NCBI RefSeq assembly: GCF_910585845.1
Contig: NZ_CAJUHF010000055.1
Coordinates: forward strand, 1 to 20,111
Length of the DNA stretch: 20,111 nucleotides
Direction: 5' to 3'
Source of the DNA: an uncultured Bacteroides sp.
GTDB lineage: Bacteria > Bacteroidota > Bacteroidia > Bacteroidales > Bacteroidaceae
Made by a program: the position numbers and the translations under genes. The first letter of the stretch is position 1, and the number at the start of each line of letters is the position of its first letter. Below the pieces are notes generated by a model that saw only the letters and a program-made list of their open reading frames with translations, made no database searches and was not told the DNA's origin. Below are positions 6,791 through 15,024 of the stretch, one piece after another.

Positions 6791-7675
6791 ATGAAGAACA
6801 GTACAAGCGCCGTTGTTTATGCCTGCATCGCAGTGCTCTGCTGGTCCACTGTGGCCACTGCTTTTAAGATCGCCCTGATGCATCTTACTCACTTTGAAAT
6901 GCTTTTGGTGGCCAGTTGTACCTCGTTGGTCATCTTTACCCTTTTGCTGACCGTTCAGAAGAAGTGGCGGCTGGTGGCGGGACTTTCCGGTCGCCAGTGG
7001 GGATATTTCGCTTTGCTGGGGCTGCTGAATCCGGTGGCTTACTACCTGGTGTTGTTCAAGGCTTACGACCTTCTGCCTGCGCAGGTGGCACAGCCCGTCA
7101 ATTATGCTTGGCCCATTGTACTGCTCGTCTTGCTGGCACTGTTTGCACGACAGCCCATTCCGCCGAAGAAGTACATCGGCATGTTTATTTCGTTGGGTGG
7201 AGTGACGCTTATCTCCGTCGGTACGGGTTGGACGGGAGGCATGGACATCCCTGTGCATGGCTTGTTGCTGGCGGTGTTGAGTGCTTTTCTGTGGGCGATG
7301 TACTGGATGGTGAACAATAAGTTCAAGGATGAGGCGGACAGCAGCGTTGCCTTGTTCATGAGTTTTCTGTTCGGCACGGTCTATCTGCTGATAGGGGCTG
7401 CGGGGGTAGGAGTAGATTTCGGTACGTGGCAAGGCGTCTTGTCGGGCATGTATGTAGGCGGGTTCGAGATGGGCATTCCTTTTATCTGCTTCAGCCTCGC
7501 CATGCGGAAGACTTCCAATCCGGCGCTGATCAATCAGCTTTGCTACCTGTCTCCCTTTCTTTCCCTGTTCTTCATCTCCATCGTGTTGGGAGAGCAGATT
7601 GTGGCGACGACTTATATCGGTCTGGTACTGATTGTAATGGGAATCATGTTCAATCAATATTTGGTGAAGAAATAA
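6791..7675 (+). CDS. DMT-superfamily (EamA) inner-membrane transporter
   Basis: A 294-residue all-helical membrane protein with about ten TM segments in two EamA repeats (about 8-140 and 152-290). The first repeat starts VVYACIAVLCWSTVATAFK, the usual 'W-S-t/s' signature of the family, with LNPVAYYLVLFKAYDLLPAQVAQ as the TM3-4 region. The second repeat starts LLAVLSAFLWAMYWMVNNK and ends with the typical SPFLSLFFISIVLGEQI and IGLVLIVMGIMFNQY. Such proteins export amino acids or other metabolites, but the substrate cannot be inferred here. The ATG at 6791 begins right before the first helix. The gene is monocistronic, with a repeat-containing leader upstream and a 22-bp array downstream. Confidence 0.9.
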   Translation: MKNSTSAVVYACIAVLCWSTVATAFKIALMHLTHFEMLLVASCTSLVIFTLLLTVQKKWRLVAGLSGRQWGYFALLGLLNPVAYYLVLFKAYDLLPAQVAQPVNYAWPIVLLVLLALFARQPIPPKKYIGMFISLGGVTLISVGTGWTGGMDIPVHGLLLAVLSAFLWAMYWMVNNKFKDEADSSVALFMSFLFGTVYLLIGAAGVGVDFGTWQGVLSGMYVGGFEMGIPFICFSLAMRKTSNPALINQLCYLSPFLSLFFISIVLGEQIVATTYIGLVLIVMGIMFNQYLVKK

Positions 7676-7726
7676 GAAAAGGAAAACTTCAGTTTGTCCG
7701 CCCCGAAGTATGAATCGGCATTTTTT

Positions 7727-7836
7727 GATATCACGTATCTGGATACTTGATATCACATACCCGAATACTTGTCATCACATACTGGAATATTCGATATCAC
7801 ATACCGGAATCTTTTACATCACATATTCGAGTATCG
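7727..7836. repeat. 22-bp tandem array, 5 units, DMT/guaA intergenic region
   Basis: Five contiguous 22-bp units start at 7727, 7749, 7771, 7793 and 7815. Each has ATCAC at the same phase, with the fuller consensus GATATCACATACCGGAATA. This array fills much of the 360-bp gap 7676-8035. The rest of that gap holds an AT-rich stretch and the guaA promoter. Confidence 0.95.
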
Positions 7837-7942
7837 GCTTTTGACTCCTTAACCCTAATGAAGCGGAGCGAAGTGATAATTCCTCTAACTCCTTTTATAT
7901 ATAGAACACCGTATCCGAAATAAAACTTTGATACGTCAATCT

Positions 7943-7973
7943 ATTGCATCATTTCTTTTAATTTTTATATTTG
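7943..7973 (+). promoter_or_regulatory. Promoter of guaA
   Basis: ATTG (7943-7946), a 19-nt spacer, then TATATTTG (7966-7973), a perfect -7 box. Transcription from about 7980 excludes the in-frame upstream start at 7928 and supports ATG 8036. Confidence 0.7.
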
Positions 7974-8035
7974 CAGGTGATTTAGAAGCGGAAGCAAACT
8001 ATCAACCATATAATAACCAAATAAAAAGAAATCAG

Positions 8036-9343
8036 ATGAAACAGGACATGATTGTCATTCTTGACTTAGGTAGTCATGAGAATACGGTATTTGCGCGCGC
8101 CATCCGTGCATTAGGGGTGTATAGTGAGATCTATCCTCACGACATCACAGTGGCAGAGTTGGAAGCACTGCCCAACGTGAAAGGTATCATTATCAATGGC
8201 GGTCCGAACAACGTGATCGACGGTGTAGCCATCGACGTGAATCCGGACATCTACTCGATGGGCATTCCCGTAATGGCTGCCGGCCATGACAAAGCTGCTT
8301 GCGAAGTGAAATTGGATGCATTTACCGATGATATCGAGGCTATTAAGGTGGCTGTGAAATCTTTCGTCTTCGACACCTGCAAGGCGGAAGCCAACTGGAA
8401 CATGACGAACTTTGTCAACGACCAGGTTGAACTGATTAAACGTCAGGTGGGCGACCGGAAAGTGCTGCTTGCCTTGTCCGGCGGGGTGGACAGTTCCGTT
8501 GTGGCAGCATTGTTATTGAAGGCGATTGGCGACAATCTGGTGTGTGTGCATGTCAACCACGGCCTGATGCGCAAGGGGGAATCGGAAAATGTGGTCGAAG
8601 TGTTCCGGAACCAGTTGCAGGCAAATCTTGTCTACGTGGACGCAACAGACCGTTTCCTTGATAAACTGGCAGGCGTGGAAGATCCTGAGAAGAAACGGAA
8701 GATCATCGGTGGCGAGTTTATCCGCGTGTTCGAGGAAGAAGCACGTAAGCTGAATGGTATCGACTTCTTGGGTCAGGGCACCATCTATCCCGACATCGTA
8801 GAGAGCGGAACGAAGACTGCCAAGATGGTGAAATCCCATCACAATGTAGGCGGATTGCCCGAAGACCTGAAGTTCCAGTTGGTAGAGCCTCTGCGCCAGT
8901 TGTTCAAAGACGAGGTTCGTGCTTGCGGTTTGGAACTGGGCTTGCCGTACGAGATGGTTTATCGTCAGCCGTTCCCTGGTCCGGGTTTGGGAGTACGTTG
9001 TCTGGGAGCAATCACCCGCGACCGTCTGGAGGCTGTCCGCGAATCGGATGCCATCCTGCGTGAGGAGTTCCGTCTTGCCGGCTTGGATAAAAAAGTATGG
9101 CAGTACTTCACGGTAGTGCCCGACTTCAAGTCAGTGGGCGTACGCGACAATGCCCATTCTTTCGACTGGCCCGTCATCATCCGTGCGGTCAACACTGTAG
9201 ACGCCATGACTGCTACTATTGAGCCGGTCGATTGGCCCATCCTGATGAAGATTACCGATCGCATACTGAAAGAAGTGAAGAATGTAAACCGCGTTTGCTA
9301 CGATATGTCGCCGAAACCCAATGCGACCATCGAGTGGGAGTGA
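8036..9343 (+). CDS. guaA: GMP synthase with truncated glutaminase domain
   Basis: The product has 435 residues, versus about 507-525 for glutamine-hydrolysing GMP synthase. The C-terminal parts are complete. The ATP pyrophosphatase domain has the P-loop LSGGVDSS (147-154), VNHGLMRKGE and GQGTIYPDIVESG. The dimerisation domain runs from RQPFPGPGLGVRCLG (310-324) to the terminal PNATIEWE. The N-terminal domain keeps only the first strands (VILDLGSHENTVFARAIRALG, IIINGGPNNV). Where the nucleophile loop GICYG is expected it reads AAGHD (81-85, Gly at the Cys position). It then jumps to the segment before DWNM/NWNM, so the His and Glu of the triad are deleted, about 80 residues. The enzyme should aminate XMP with free ammonia rather than glutamine. 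The ATG at 8036 is chosen because the promoter lies at 7943-7973. Confidence 0.92.
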   Translation: MKQDMIVILDLGSHENTVFARAIRALGVYSEIYPHDITVAELEALPNVKGIIINGGPNNVIDGVAIDVNPDIYSMGIPVMAAGHDKAACEVKLDAFTDDIEAIKVAVKSFVFDTCKAEANWNMTNFVNDQVELIKRQVGDRKVLLALSGGVDSSVVAALLLKAIGDNLVCVHVNHGLMRKGESENVVEVFRNQLQANLVYVDATDRFLDKLAGVEDPEKKRKIIGGEFIRVFEEEARKLNGIDFLGQGTIYPDIVESGTKTAKMVKSHHNVGGLPEDLKFQLVEPLRQLFKDEVRACGLELGLPYEMVYRQPFPGPGLGVRCLGAITRDRLEAVRESDAILREEFRLAGLDKKVWQYFTVVPDFKSVGVRDNAHSFDWPVIIRAVNTVDAMTATIEPVDWPILMKITDRILKEVKNVNRVCYDMSPKPNATIEWE

Positions 9344-9380
9344 TCTCTCGTTTTCTGTAGCAAAGAACTGATATAGACTT

Positions 9381-9452
9381 GTCCCATCTGTATATCCCAA
9401 TGTCCGATTTGCATGAACTGTATGCCGGATATACCGGATATAGAGATGGGAC
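9381..9452. terminator. 17-bp inverted repeat after guaA
   Basis: GTCCCATCTGTATATCC (9381-9397) and GGATATAGAGATGGGAC (9436-9452) are complementary at 16 of 17 positions around a 38-nt loop that itself repeats CCGGATATA. TTTTC follows on the plus strand. It lies between convergent guaA and tRNA-Met, so it probably terminates guaA. Confidence 0.55.
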
Positions 9453-9586
9453 TTTTCGGACTGACCCCGTTTTCCGGTCGCCTTTGTATGATTGCTCTTA
9501 TATAGAGGTTGATATTTCCGTGAGGCTATAAAAGAAAAAAGACCGCTAAGAGTGGAAGCCTCCCAACAGTCTAAATCTTCATTGAG

Positions 9587-9660
9587 TAGCGGGACCCGGG
9601 ATTGAACCGGGGACCTCATGATTATGAATCATGCGCTCTAACCAGCTGAGCTATCCCGCC
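9587..9660 (-). tRNA. tRNA-Met (anticodon CAU), probably elongator
   Basis: A 74-nt cloverleaf reads on the minus strand: acceptor GGCGGGA with TCCCGCT (one G-U at the end), D-arm GCTC/GAGC with loop AGCTGGTTA, anticodon stem CATGA/TCATG with loop TTCATAA (anticodon CAT), variable AGGTC, T-arm CCCGG-TTCAATC-CCGGG and discriminator A. No CCA is encoded. The lack of three G-C pairs in the anticodon stem excludes the initiator. A CAU tRNA could also be the lysidine-modified Ile2 species, but the anticodon arm resembles elongator Met more. Confidence 0.9.
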
Positions 9661-9681
9661 ATCATTTCTTGTTTGCGGGTG

Positions 9682-9712
9682 CAAAGATACATTCTTTTTT
9701 AAAACTACCAAA
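9682..9712 (-). promoter_or_regulatory. Promoter of tRNA-Met
   Basis: On the minus strand TTTG (9709-9712), a 19-nt spacer, then TATCTTTG (9682-9689). Both boxes match the sigma-ABfr consensus exactly. Expected start near 9675, 15 nt before the mature tRNA. Confidence 0.8.
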
Positions 9713-9849
9713 ACTTTTTTCCTATTTTCTTTGTTTTTTCTTCAATTGGTGTCTGAAAAGGCTCCATTTCCTCATCTGTGATGCGAATGTTTGGTGTCAG
9801 TTTGGCATTTCGTTGTGGAAATGGGGCGGCTGGTTCCGATAGGCATTGC

Positions 9850-10028
9850 TAGAGCTTGTTTAAATTTTGTTCAGCCTTCTTTTTAGAACTCTTTTTGAGG
9901 CTGTTTTTTCTGTTTTTTATTCGTCACATACGGGCTATGTGATGAATAAGAAAAGGAAAACGAACCGAAAAGAAACTCGAAAGAAGCTGAAGATAAAACT
10001 TTTTGAAGAGAATTTAAACCGGCTCTTA
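9850..10028. repeat. Long imperfect palindrome, MITE-like
   Basis: The two halves of this 179-bp stretch are imperfect complements around the loop CGGGC (9931-9935). The inner stem is ATTCGTCACATA (9919-9930) against TATGTGATGAAT. The outer ends are TAGAGCTTGTTTAAATT (9850-9866) against AATTTAAACCGGCTCTTA (10011-10028). The arms between are T-rich on the left and A-rich on the right (TTCAGCCTTC against GAAGCTGAAG). It has no coding capacity and sits in a 455-bp gap (9661-10115) otherwise holding only promoters. It could be a non-autonomous mobile element or a large hairpin. Confidence 0.65.
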
Positions 10029-10060
10029 AGTATAATGTAGAATAAAAATAAGTTTTCCTT

Positions 10061-10090
10061 TTTGTATTTAGAAAAAAGTATTTATCTTGG
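10061..10090 (+). promoter_or_regulatory. Promoter of the START-like gene
   Basis: TTTG (10061-10064), 18-nt spacer, TATCTTGG (10083-10090), a near match to TAnnTTTG. It lies 26 bp before the ATG. Confidence 0.55.
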
Positions 10091-10115
10091 CACCGTAATA
10101 TAAAAGCTATATGCT

Positions 10116-10502
10116 ATGGAAAGACTGAAAATTCATAAAGAATATCCTTTGAACGCTACATCCAAAAGTATTTTGTGGTCTGCAATAAGCACCCCCACGG
10201 GGTTGGAAGGTTGGTTTGCCGACCGGGTACAGTCGGATGATAAGACTGTCTCTTTCTTTTGGGGAAAGAACGAACATCGTGACGCAGAGATTATCGCCGT
10301 GCGTGCATTCTCCTTTATCCGCTTCCGTTGGCTGGATGACGAATATGAGCGGGAATACTTTGAATTGAAAATGACAAATAATGAATTGACTAATGATTTC
10401 GTGCTGGAAGTAATCGACTTTGCCGATGAGGATGAAGCATCCGATTTGTGTGAACTGTGGGATTCGCAGATCGAAACTTTGCGGAGAACGTGCGGTTTTT
10501 AG
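10116..10502 (+). CDS. START-like (AHSA1/SRPBCC-type) domain protein
   Basis: A single-domain, soluble protein of 128 residues. The pattern of an N-terminal 'EYPLNATSKSILWSAISTPTGLEGWFADRV' segment, beta strands (KTVSFFWGKNE, FSFIRFRWLDDE, YFELKMTNNELTNDFVLEVIDFA) and a long C-terminal helix (EASDLCELWDSQIETLRRTCGF) is typical of the small Bacteroidetes START-like family related to AHSA1. The helix-grip fold binds lipids or hydrophobic ligands in relatives. The ligand here is unknown. It stands directly upstream of an LptF/LptG-type permease, a neighbourhood I recall as usual in Bacteroides, which makes a link to envelope lipid handling conceivable but unproven. Confidence 0.8.
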   Translation: MERLKIHKEYPLNATSKSILWSAISTPTGLEGWFADRVQSDDKTVSFFWGKNEHRDAEIIAVRAFSFIRFRWLDDEYEREYFELKMTNNELTNDFVLEVIDFADEDEASDLCELWDSQIETLRRTCGF

Positions 10503-10544
10503 TTAACTTTGATATAAAAATTTTCCTCACTCCCTTTTTTGTGC

Positions 10545-10552
10545 TAATTTTG
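10545..10552 (+). promoter_or_regulatory. -7 box upstream of the LptF/G permease gene
   Basis: TAATTTTG is a perfect TAnnTTTG. Transcription from about 10559 would give a 20-nt leader to ATG 10579 and rules out the alternative upstream start at 10552. No clear -33 element. Confidence 0.5.
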
Positions 10553-10578
10553 TGTCTTCATTGCATGAGATAAGTAAA

Positions 10579-12480
10579 ATGCTGCGCATAAAAAAGTTAG
10601 ATATATTTATATTGAAGAGCTTCTGTATGCTCTTTATGGGCACTTCTTTGATATGCCTTTTCATATTCATGATGCAGTTCCTGTGGAAGTATGTGGATGA
10701 AATGGTGGGAAAAGGATTGGAGATAAGTGTCCTTGCTAAATTCTTCTTTTATTCCGCACTTACGCTGGTGCCGGTTTCATTGCCGTTGGCTGTTCTGTTG
10801 GCAGCCCTTATCACTTTTGGTAATTTCGGCGAACGTTTTGAGTTGCTTGCCATGAAAGCGGCAGGCATCTCCTTGCTTAAAATCATGCGTCCGCTGATCG
10901 TTTTTATTATTTTCATCAGCGGGGTCTCCTTCTATTTTCAGAATGTGATCGGTCCGGAAGCATACACCAAACTCTATACGCTGATTATCTCTATGAAGCA
11001 GAAGTCACCGGAGTTGGATATTCCCGAAGGCGTCTTCTACGACGAGATAGACGGCTATAACCTTTATGTCAAGCATAAGAACCGGAAGACAGGTATGCTT
11101 TATGACGTACTGATCTACAATTTTGAGAAAGGCTTTGAGAATGCGCAAATCATCAAGTCGGACTCCGGCAGACTGGAGATGACTGCGGACAAGCAACACC
11201 TGTACTTGCATCTGTATGACGGCGAACAGTTCGAGAACCTGAAGTCGCAGAACATGAACCAGAAGAACGTGCCTTATCGCCGTGAAGCGTTTCGCGAGAA
11301 ACATGCCATCATTGAGTTTGATTCAGACTTCAATATGGTGGATGCCGGTATCATGAGCAATCAGTCCATGAGCAAGAATATGAAGATGCTTCAGGCGGGC
11401 ATCGACTCCATGAGCGTACAGAACGATAGTGTGGGCCGCAGTTACTTCAACGAAGCCATGAACGGTACCTATAAGATAACTGCTGAACTGAAGAAAGCCG
11501 ACACGCTTAAGATACAGGAAGCCTCTTTGACCGATTATGATGTGGACAGCCTGTTCAATGCGGCTACCCTGGCACAGAAACAAAAGATCATCACTGCCGC
11601 TGTCAGCCGTGCCGGAAGTGTGGGGAGTGACTGGAGTTTCAAGAGCTACAGTGTTTCGCAGACGGATACCAGCTTGCGTCGCCACATGACCTCGTGGCAT
11701 GAGAAACTGACACTTTCTGTGGCATGCCTTATATTCTTCTTCATCGGTGCTCCGTTGGGGGGCATTATCCGTAAGGGAGGATTGGGAATGCCGGTTGTCG
11801 TATCGGTGCTCATATTTATCATCTATTACATCATTAATAATACAGGCTTTAAGATGGCACGTGACGGACAGTGGATTGTATGGACGGGTATGTGGACCAG
11901 TACCGCTATATTGGCTCCGTTGGGAATGTTCCTCACTTATAAGTCGAACAATGACTCGGTAGTGCTGAATGCCGATGCTTATGTCAATTGGTTCAAGAAG
12001 GTATTGGGAATCCGTAGCGTCCGCCACTTGTTCCGCAAGGAAGTGGTCATACACGATCCCGACTATGCCCGTCTGCCCGGCGACTTGCAGGCACTGACGG
12101 ACGACTGCCGCATCTATATGGAAAACAATGCATTGAAACGCGTACCCAATTATCTGAAACTGTGGATGCAAGAGCCGAGTGGCGAAAAGGATATAGAACA
12201 GATAAACGAGCGCCTCGAAACATTGGTGGAAGAGATGTCCAACACCCGCTCTGTTTATTTGCTGAATGCATTGAACACCTATCCCATCATTTCCGTGCAT
12301 GCCCATTTGCGTCCTTTCAACCATTCATGGCTGAATCTGGCGTGCGGAGTGGTGTTGCCGGTAGGTCTGTTCTTCTACTTCCGTATTTGGATGTTCCGTG
12401 TGCGGTTGGGCAAAGACCTGGAGAGAATCATCAAAACCGATGACGAAATCCGACAGATCATAGAAACTAATCTGAAATAA
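10579..12480 (+). CDS. LptF/LptG (YjgP/YjgQ) family LPS-export permease
   Basis: The product has 633 residues from ATG 10579. The N-terminal half-domain has three TM helices (about 15-36, 50-78, 100-122) with the family stretch LVPVSLPLAVLLAALITFGNFGERFELLAMKAAGIS. It is followed by a large periplasmic beta-jellyroll region (about 125-375: SPELDIPEGVFYDEIDGYNLYVK, NAQIIKSDSGRLEMT). Three further TM helices (about 382-465) begin WHEKLTLSVACLIFFFIGAPLGGIIRKGG. These permeases work with the LptB ATPase to move LPS from the inner membrane towards the outer membrane. E. coli LptF/G are about 360 residues. This one has about 165 extra C-terminal residues with a cytoplasmic helical part and a final TM segment near 600-615, as in other Bacteroidetes homologues. 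It is followed 26 bp later by ribBA. Confidence 0.9.
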   Translation: MLRIKKLDIFILKSFCMLFMGTSLICLFIFMMQFLWKYVDEMVGKGLEISVLAKFFFYSALTLVPVSLPLAVLLAALITFGNFGERFELLAMKAAGISLLKIMRPLIVFIIFISGVSFYFQNVIGPEAYTKLYTLIISMKQKSPELDIPEGVFYDEIDGYNLYVKHKNRKTGMLYDVLIYNFEKGFENAQIIKSDSGRLEMTADKQHLYLHLYDGEQFENLKSQNMNQKNVPYRREAFREKHAIIEFDSDFNMVDAGIMSNQSMSKNMKMLQAGIDSMSVQNDSVGRSYFNEAMNGTYKITAELKKADTLKIQEASLTDYDVDSLFNAATLAQKQKIITAAVSRAGSVGSDWSFKSYSVSQTDTSLRRHMTSWHEKLTLSVACLIFFFIGAPLGGIIRKGGLGMPVVVSVLIFIIYYIINNTGFKMARDGQWIVWTGMWTSTAILAPLGMFLTYKSNNDSVVLNADAYVNWFKKVLGIRSVRHLFRKEVVIHDPDYARLPGDLQALTDDCRIYMENNALKRVPNYLKLWMQEPSGEKDIEQINERLETLVEEMSNTRSVYLLNALNTYPIISVHAHLRPFNHSWLNLACGVVLPVGLFFYFRIWMFRVRLGKDLERIIKTDDEIRQIIETNLK

Positions 12481-12506
12481 CCTAAATATTTGAAGGAGAA
12501 TCCAGA

Positions 12507-13721
12507 ATGGAAAAAGTGAAATTGAATACAATAGAAGAGGCGATTGAAGACTTCAAGGCCGGTAACTTTGTGATTGTGGTGGACGATGAAGACCGCGAAA
12601 ACGAAGGCGACCTGATTATTGCCGCGGAGATGATTACTCCGGAAAAAGTGAACTTCATGTTGAAGCACGCACGTGGCGTACTCTGTGCGCCGATAACCGT
12701 TTCCCGTTGCAAAGAGTTGGATTTGCCGCATCAGGTGAGTGACAATACTTCTGTTTTGGGAACCCCTTTCACGGTTACTATCGATAAGCTGGAAGGCTGC
12801 TCAACCGGGGTCTCTGCTACCGACCGCGCTGCCACCATCAAGGCGCTTGCCGATCCTGCATCTACTCCTGCCACTTTCGGACGTCCAGGACATATCAATC
12901 CTCTGTATGCCCAGGAAAAAGGAGTCCTGCGCCGTGCCGGACATACGGAAGCTACTATCGACATGGCACGTCTGGCTGGGCTCTATCCCGCAGGTGCGCT
13001 TATGGAGATCATGAACGAGGACGGTACGATGGCACGTCTGCCCGAATTAAGAAAAATGGCAGATGAGTATAATCTGAAACTGATTTCTATCCGCGACATG
13101 ATAGCCTATCGCTTGAAGCAAGAATCTATTGTGGAGAAAGGAGTGGAGGTAGATATGCCTACCGAACACGGACATTTCCGTTTGATTCCATTCAAGCAGA
13201 AATCGAATGGCTTGGAGCATGTGGCACTGTTCAAAGGTACATGGGAAGAAGACGAACCGATATTGGTGCGTGTGCACTCTTCCTGTGCTACGGGCGATAT
13301 CTTCGGTTCTATGCGTTGCGATTGTGGCGAACAGTTGCATCGGGCGATGGAAATGATTGAAGAAGTCGGTAAGGGAGTGGTTGTCTACCTGAACCAAGAA
13401 GGCCGTGGCATCGGACTGATGGAGAAGATGAAGGCTTATAAGTTGCAGGAAGACGGAATGGACACGGTGGATGCCAATATTTGCCTAGGACATCTTGCCG
13501 ATGAGCGTGATTACGGTGTGGGTGCCCAGATTCTGCGTGAACTGGGTGTGCGCAAGATGAGGCTGTTGACGAACAATCCGGTGAAGCGTGTCGGACTGGA
13601 GGCGTATGGACTGGAGATTACTGAAAATGTTTCCATCGAGACGACCCCCAATCCATATAATGAACGCTATCTGCGCACAAAGAAAGAACGCATGGGACAC
13701 ATGTTGCATTTCAATAAATAA
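12507..13721 (+). CDS. ribBA: Bifunctional DHBP synthase / GTP cyclohydrolase II
   Basis: The 404-residue fusion provides both entry points of riboflavin synthesis. Residues 1-200 are 3,4-dihydroxy-2-butanone-4-phosphate synthase, with the acidic loop VVDDEDRENEGDLIIAAE (24-41), GRPGHINPL and RAGHTEATIDMARLAG (143-158). Residues 205-404 are GTP cyclohydrolase II, with zinc ligands Cys260, Cys271 and Cys273 in RVHSSCATGDIFGSMRCDCG, then YLNQEGRGIGL and the NNPVKRVGLEAYGL motif. All key residues of both halves are present, so both activities are expected. The start at 12507 follows an AAGGAG-like sequence (12493-12498), uncommon in this group. The gene probably shares a transcript with the upstream permease gene. 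Confidence 0.97.
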   Translation: MEKVKLNTIEEAIEDFKAGNFVIVVDDEDRENEGDLIIAAEMITPEKVNFMLKHARGVLCAPITVSRCKELDLPHQVSDNTSVLGTPFTVTIDKLEGCSTGVSATDRAATIKALADPASTPATFGRPGHINPLYAQEKGVLRRAGHTEATIDMARLAGLYPAGALMEIMNEDGTMARLPELRKMADEYNLKLISIRDMIAYRLKQESIVEKGVEVDMPTEHGHFRLIPFKQKSNGLEHVALFKGTWEEDEPILVRVHSSCATGDIFGSMRCDCGEQLHRAMEMIEEVGKGVVVYLNQEGRGIGLMEKMKAYKLQEDGMDTVDANICLGHLADERDYGVGAQILRELGVRKMRLLTNNPVKRVGLEAYGLEITENVSIETTPNPYNERYLRTKKERMGHMLHFNK

Positions 13722-13797
13722 ATTTGCTCCCGACATCAAAAAGAGAAATCTTGCAGTTTAGTTTAATTTATGCAATAACCATAAAATAGATAGAAAA

Positions 13798-14991
13798 ATG
13801 AATCAATTATCAGATCGTTTGAACAGTTTGTCGCCATCGGCGACGCTGGCTATGTCGCAAAAAAGTGCCGAGCTGAAAGCTCAAGGCGTTGACGTAATTA
13901 ACCTGAGTGTAGGAGAACCCGATTTCAATACTCCCGACCATATCAAGGAGGCTGCGAAGAAAGCGATAGATGATAACTTCTCTCGTTATTCTCCGGTTCC
14001 GGGATATCCGGCTTTGCGTAATGCAATCGTGGAGAAATTGAAAAAGGAAAACGGTCTGGAATATACAGCCGCACAAATCTCATGTGCTAACGGTGCCAAG
14101 CAGTCGGTTTGCAATGCCATATTGGTACTGGTGAATCCGGGTGACGAAGTGATTGTGCCTGCTCCCTACTGGGTTAGTTATCCGGAAATGGTAAAGCTGG
14201 CAGAAGGAACTCCGGTGATTGTTTCGGCAGGCATTGAGCAGGATTTCAAGATTACCCCTGCACAACTGGAGGCGGCCATCACTCCGAAGACCAAAGCTTT
14301 GATCCTTTGTTCGCCTTCCAATCCGACCGGTTCTGTTTATACGCAGGAAGAGTTGAGAGGACTGGCTGACGTATTGGCTAAGCATCCGCAGGTGGTTGTC
14401 ATTGCCGATGAGATCTATGAGCATATCAACTATGTAGGCAAGCATCAGAGCATAGCCCAGTTCCCTGACATGAAAGAGCGTACAGTGATCGTGAACGGTG
14501 TCTCTAAGGCGTATGCCATGACAGGCTGGCGTATCGGTTTCGTTGCCGGTCCGGAATGGTTGGTGAAGGCGTGCAACAAACTTCAGGGACAATATACTTC
14601 CGGTCCTTGTTCTGTATCGCAGAAAGCAGCCGAGGTAGCTTACACAGGTACACAGGTTCCGGTAGAAGAGATGCGCCGTGCGTTTGAGCGTCGTCGCGAC
14701 TTGATTGTGAAATTGGCGAAAGAAGTGCCCGGATTTGAAGTGAATGTGCCTCAAGGAGCTTTCTACCTGTTCCCGAAGTGCGATTCCTTCTTTGGCAAGT
14801 CGGCTGGTGACCGTAAGATCGAAAACTCGGATGACTTGGCAATGTACCTGCTGGAGGTTGCTCATGTGGCTTGCGTGGGTGGAACTTCATTCGGTGCTCC
14901 TGAATGCATTCGTATGAGTTATGCTACAAGCGATGAGAATATAGTGGAAGCTATCCGTCGCATCAAAGAGGCGTTGGCAAAGCTGAAGTAA
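13798..14991 (+). CDS. aspC: Aspartate aminotransferase (class I/II PLP enzyme)
   Basis: A complete 397-residue fold-type I aminotransferase of the I-gamma (AspAT) kind. Visible features are INLSVGEPDFNTPDHI (34-49), the substrate-binding YSPVPGYPALR, NPGDEVIVPAPYWVSY (113-128), SPSNPTGSVY (172-181), ADEIYEHI (203-210) and the PLP lysine K237 in NGVSKAYAMTGWRIGF. The C-terminal FGAPECIRMSYATS holds the carboxylate-binding arginine. It interconverts aspartate and 2-oxoglutarate with oxaloacetate and glutamate in the cytoplasm. It begins 76 bp after ribBA on the same strand and may be co-transcribed. The gene ends 33 bp before a 22-bp palindromic array that may include its terminator. Confidence 0.95.
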   Translation: MNQLSDRLNSLSPSATLAMSQKSAELKAQGVDVINLSVGEPDFNTPDHIKEAAKKAIDDNFSRYSPVPGYPALRNAIVEKLKKENGLEYTAAQISCANGAKQSVCNAILVLVNPGDEVIVPAPYWVSYPEMVKLAEGTPVIVSAGIEQDFKITPAQLEAAITPKTKALILCSPSNPTGSVYTQEELRGLADVLAKHPQVVVIADEIYEHINYVGKHQSIAQFPDMKERTVIVNGVSKAYAMTGWRIGFVAGPEWLVKACNKLQGQYTSGPCSVSQKAAEVAYTGTQVPVEEMRRAFERRRDLIVKLAKEVPGFEVNVPQGAFYLFPKCDSFFGKSAGDRKIENSDDLAMYLLEVAHVACVGGTSFGAPECIRMSYATSDENIVEAIRRIKEALAKLK

Positions 14992-15024
14992 GGAATTAGC
15001 CCAAGAAAATAGATTGCAAAATTT

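Noticed and set aside
1070..7836. Tandem arrays as CRISPR arrays
   Set aside because: Units are contiguous with no unique spacers, no cas genes are present, and 22-bp units differ completely between loci.
7928..8035. Upstream in-frame start giving a 471-residue GMP synthase with a hydrophobic lead
   Set aside because: The likely promoter (-7 box at 7966-7973) lies inside this extension, and the sequence before MKQDMIVILDLG has no counterpart in the family.
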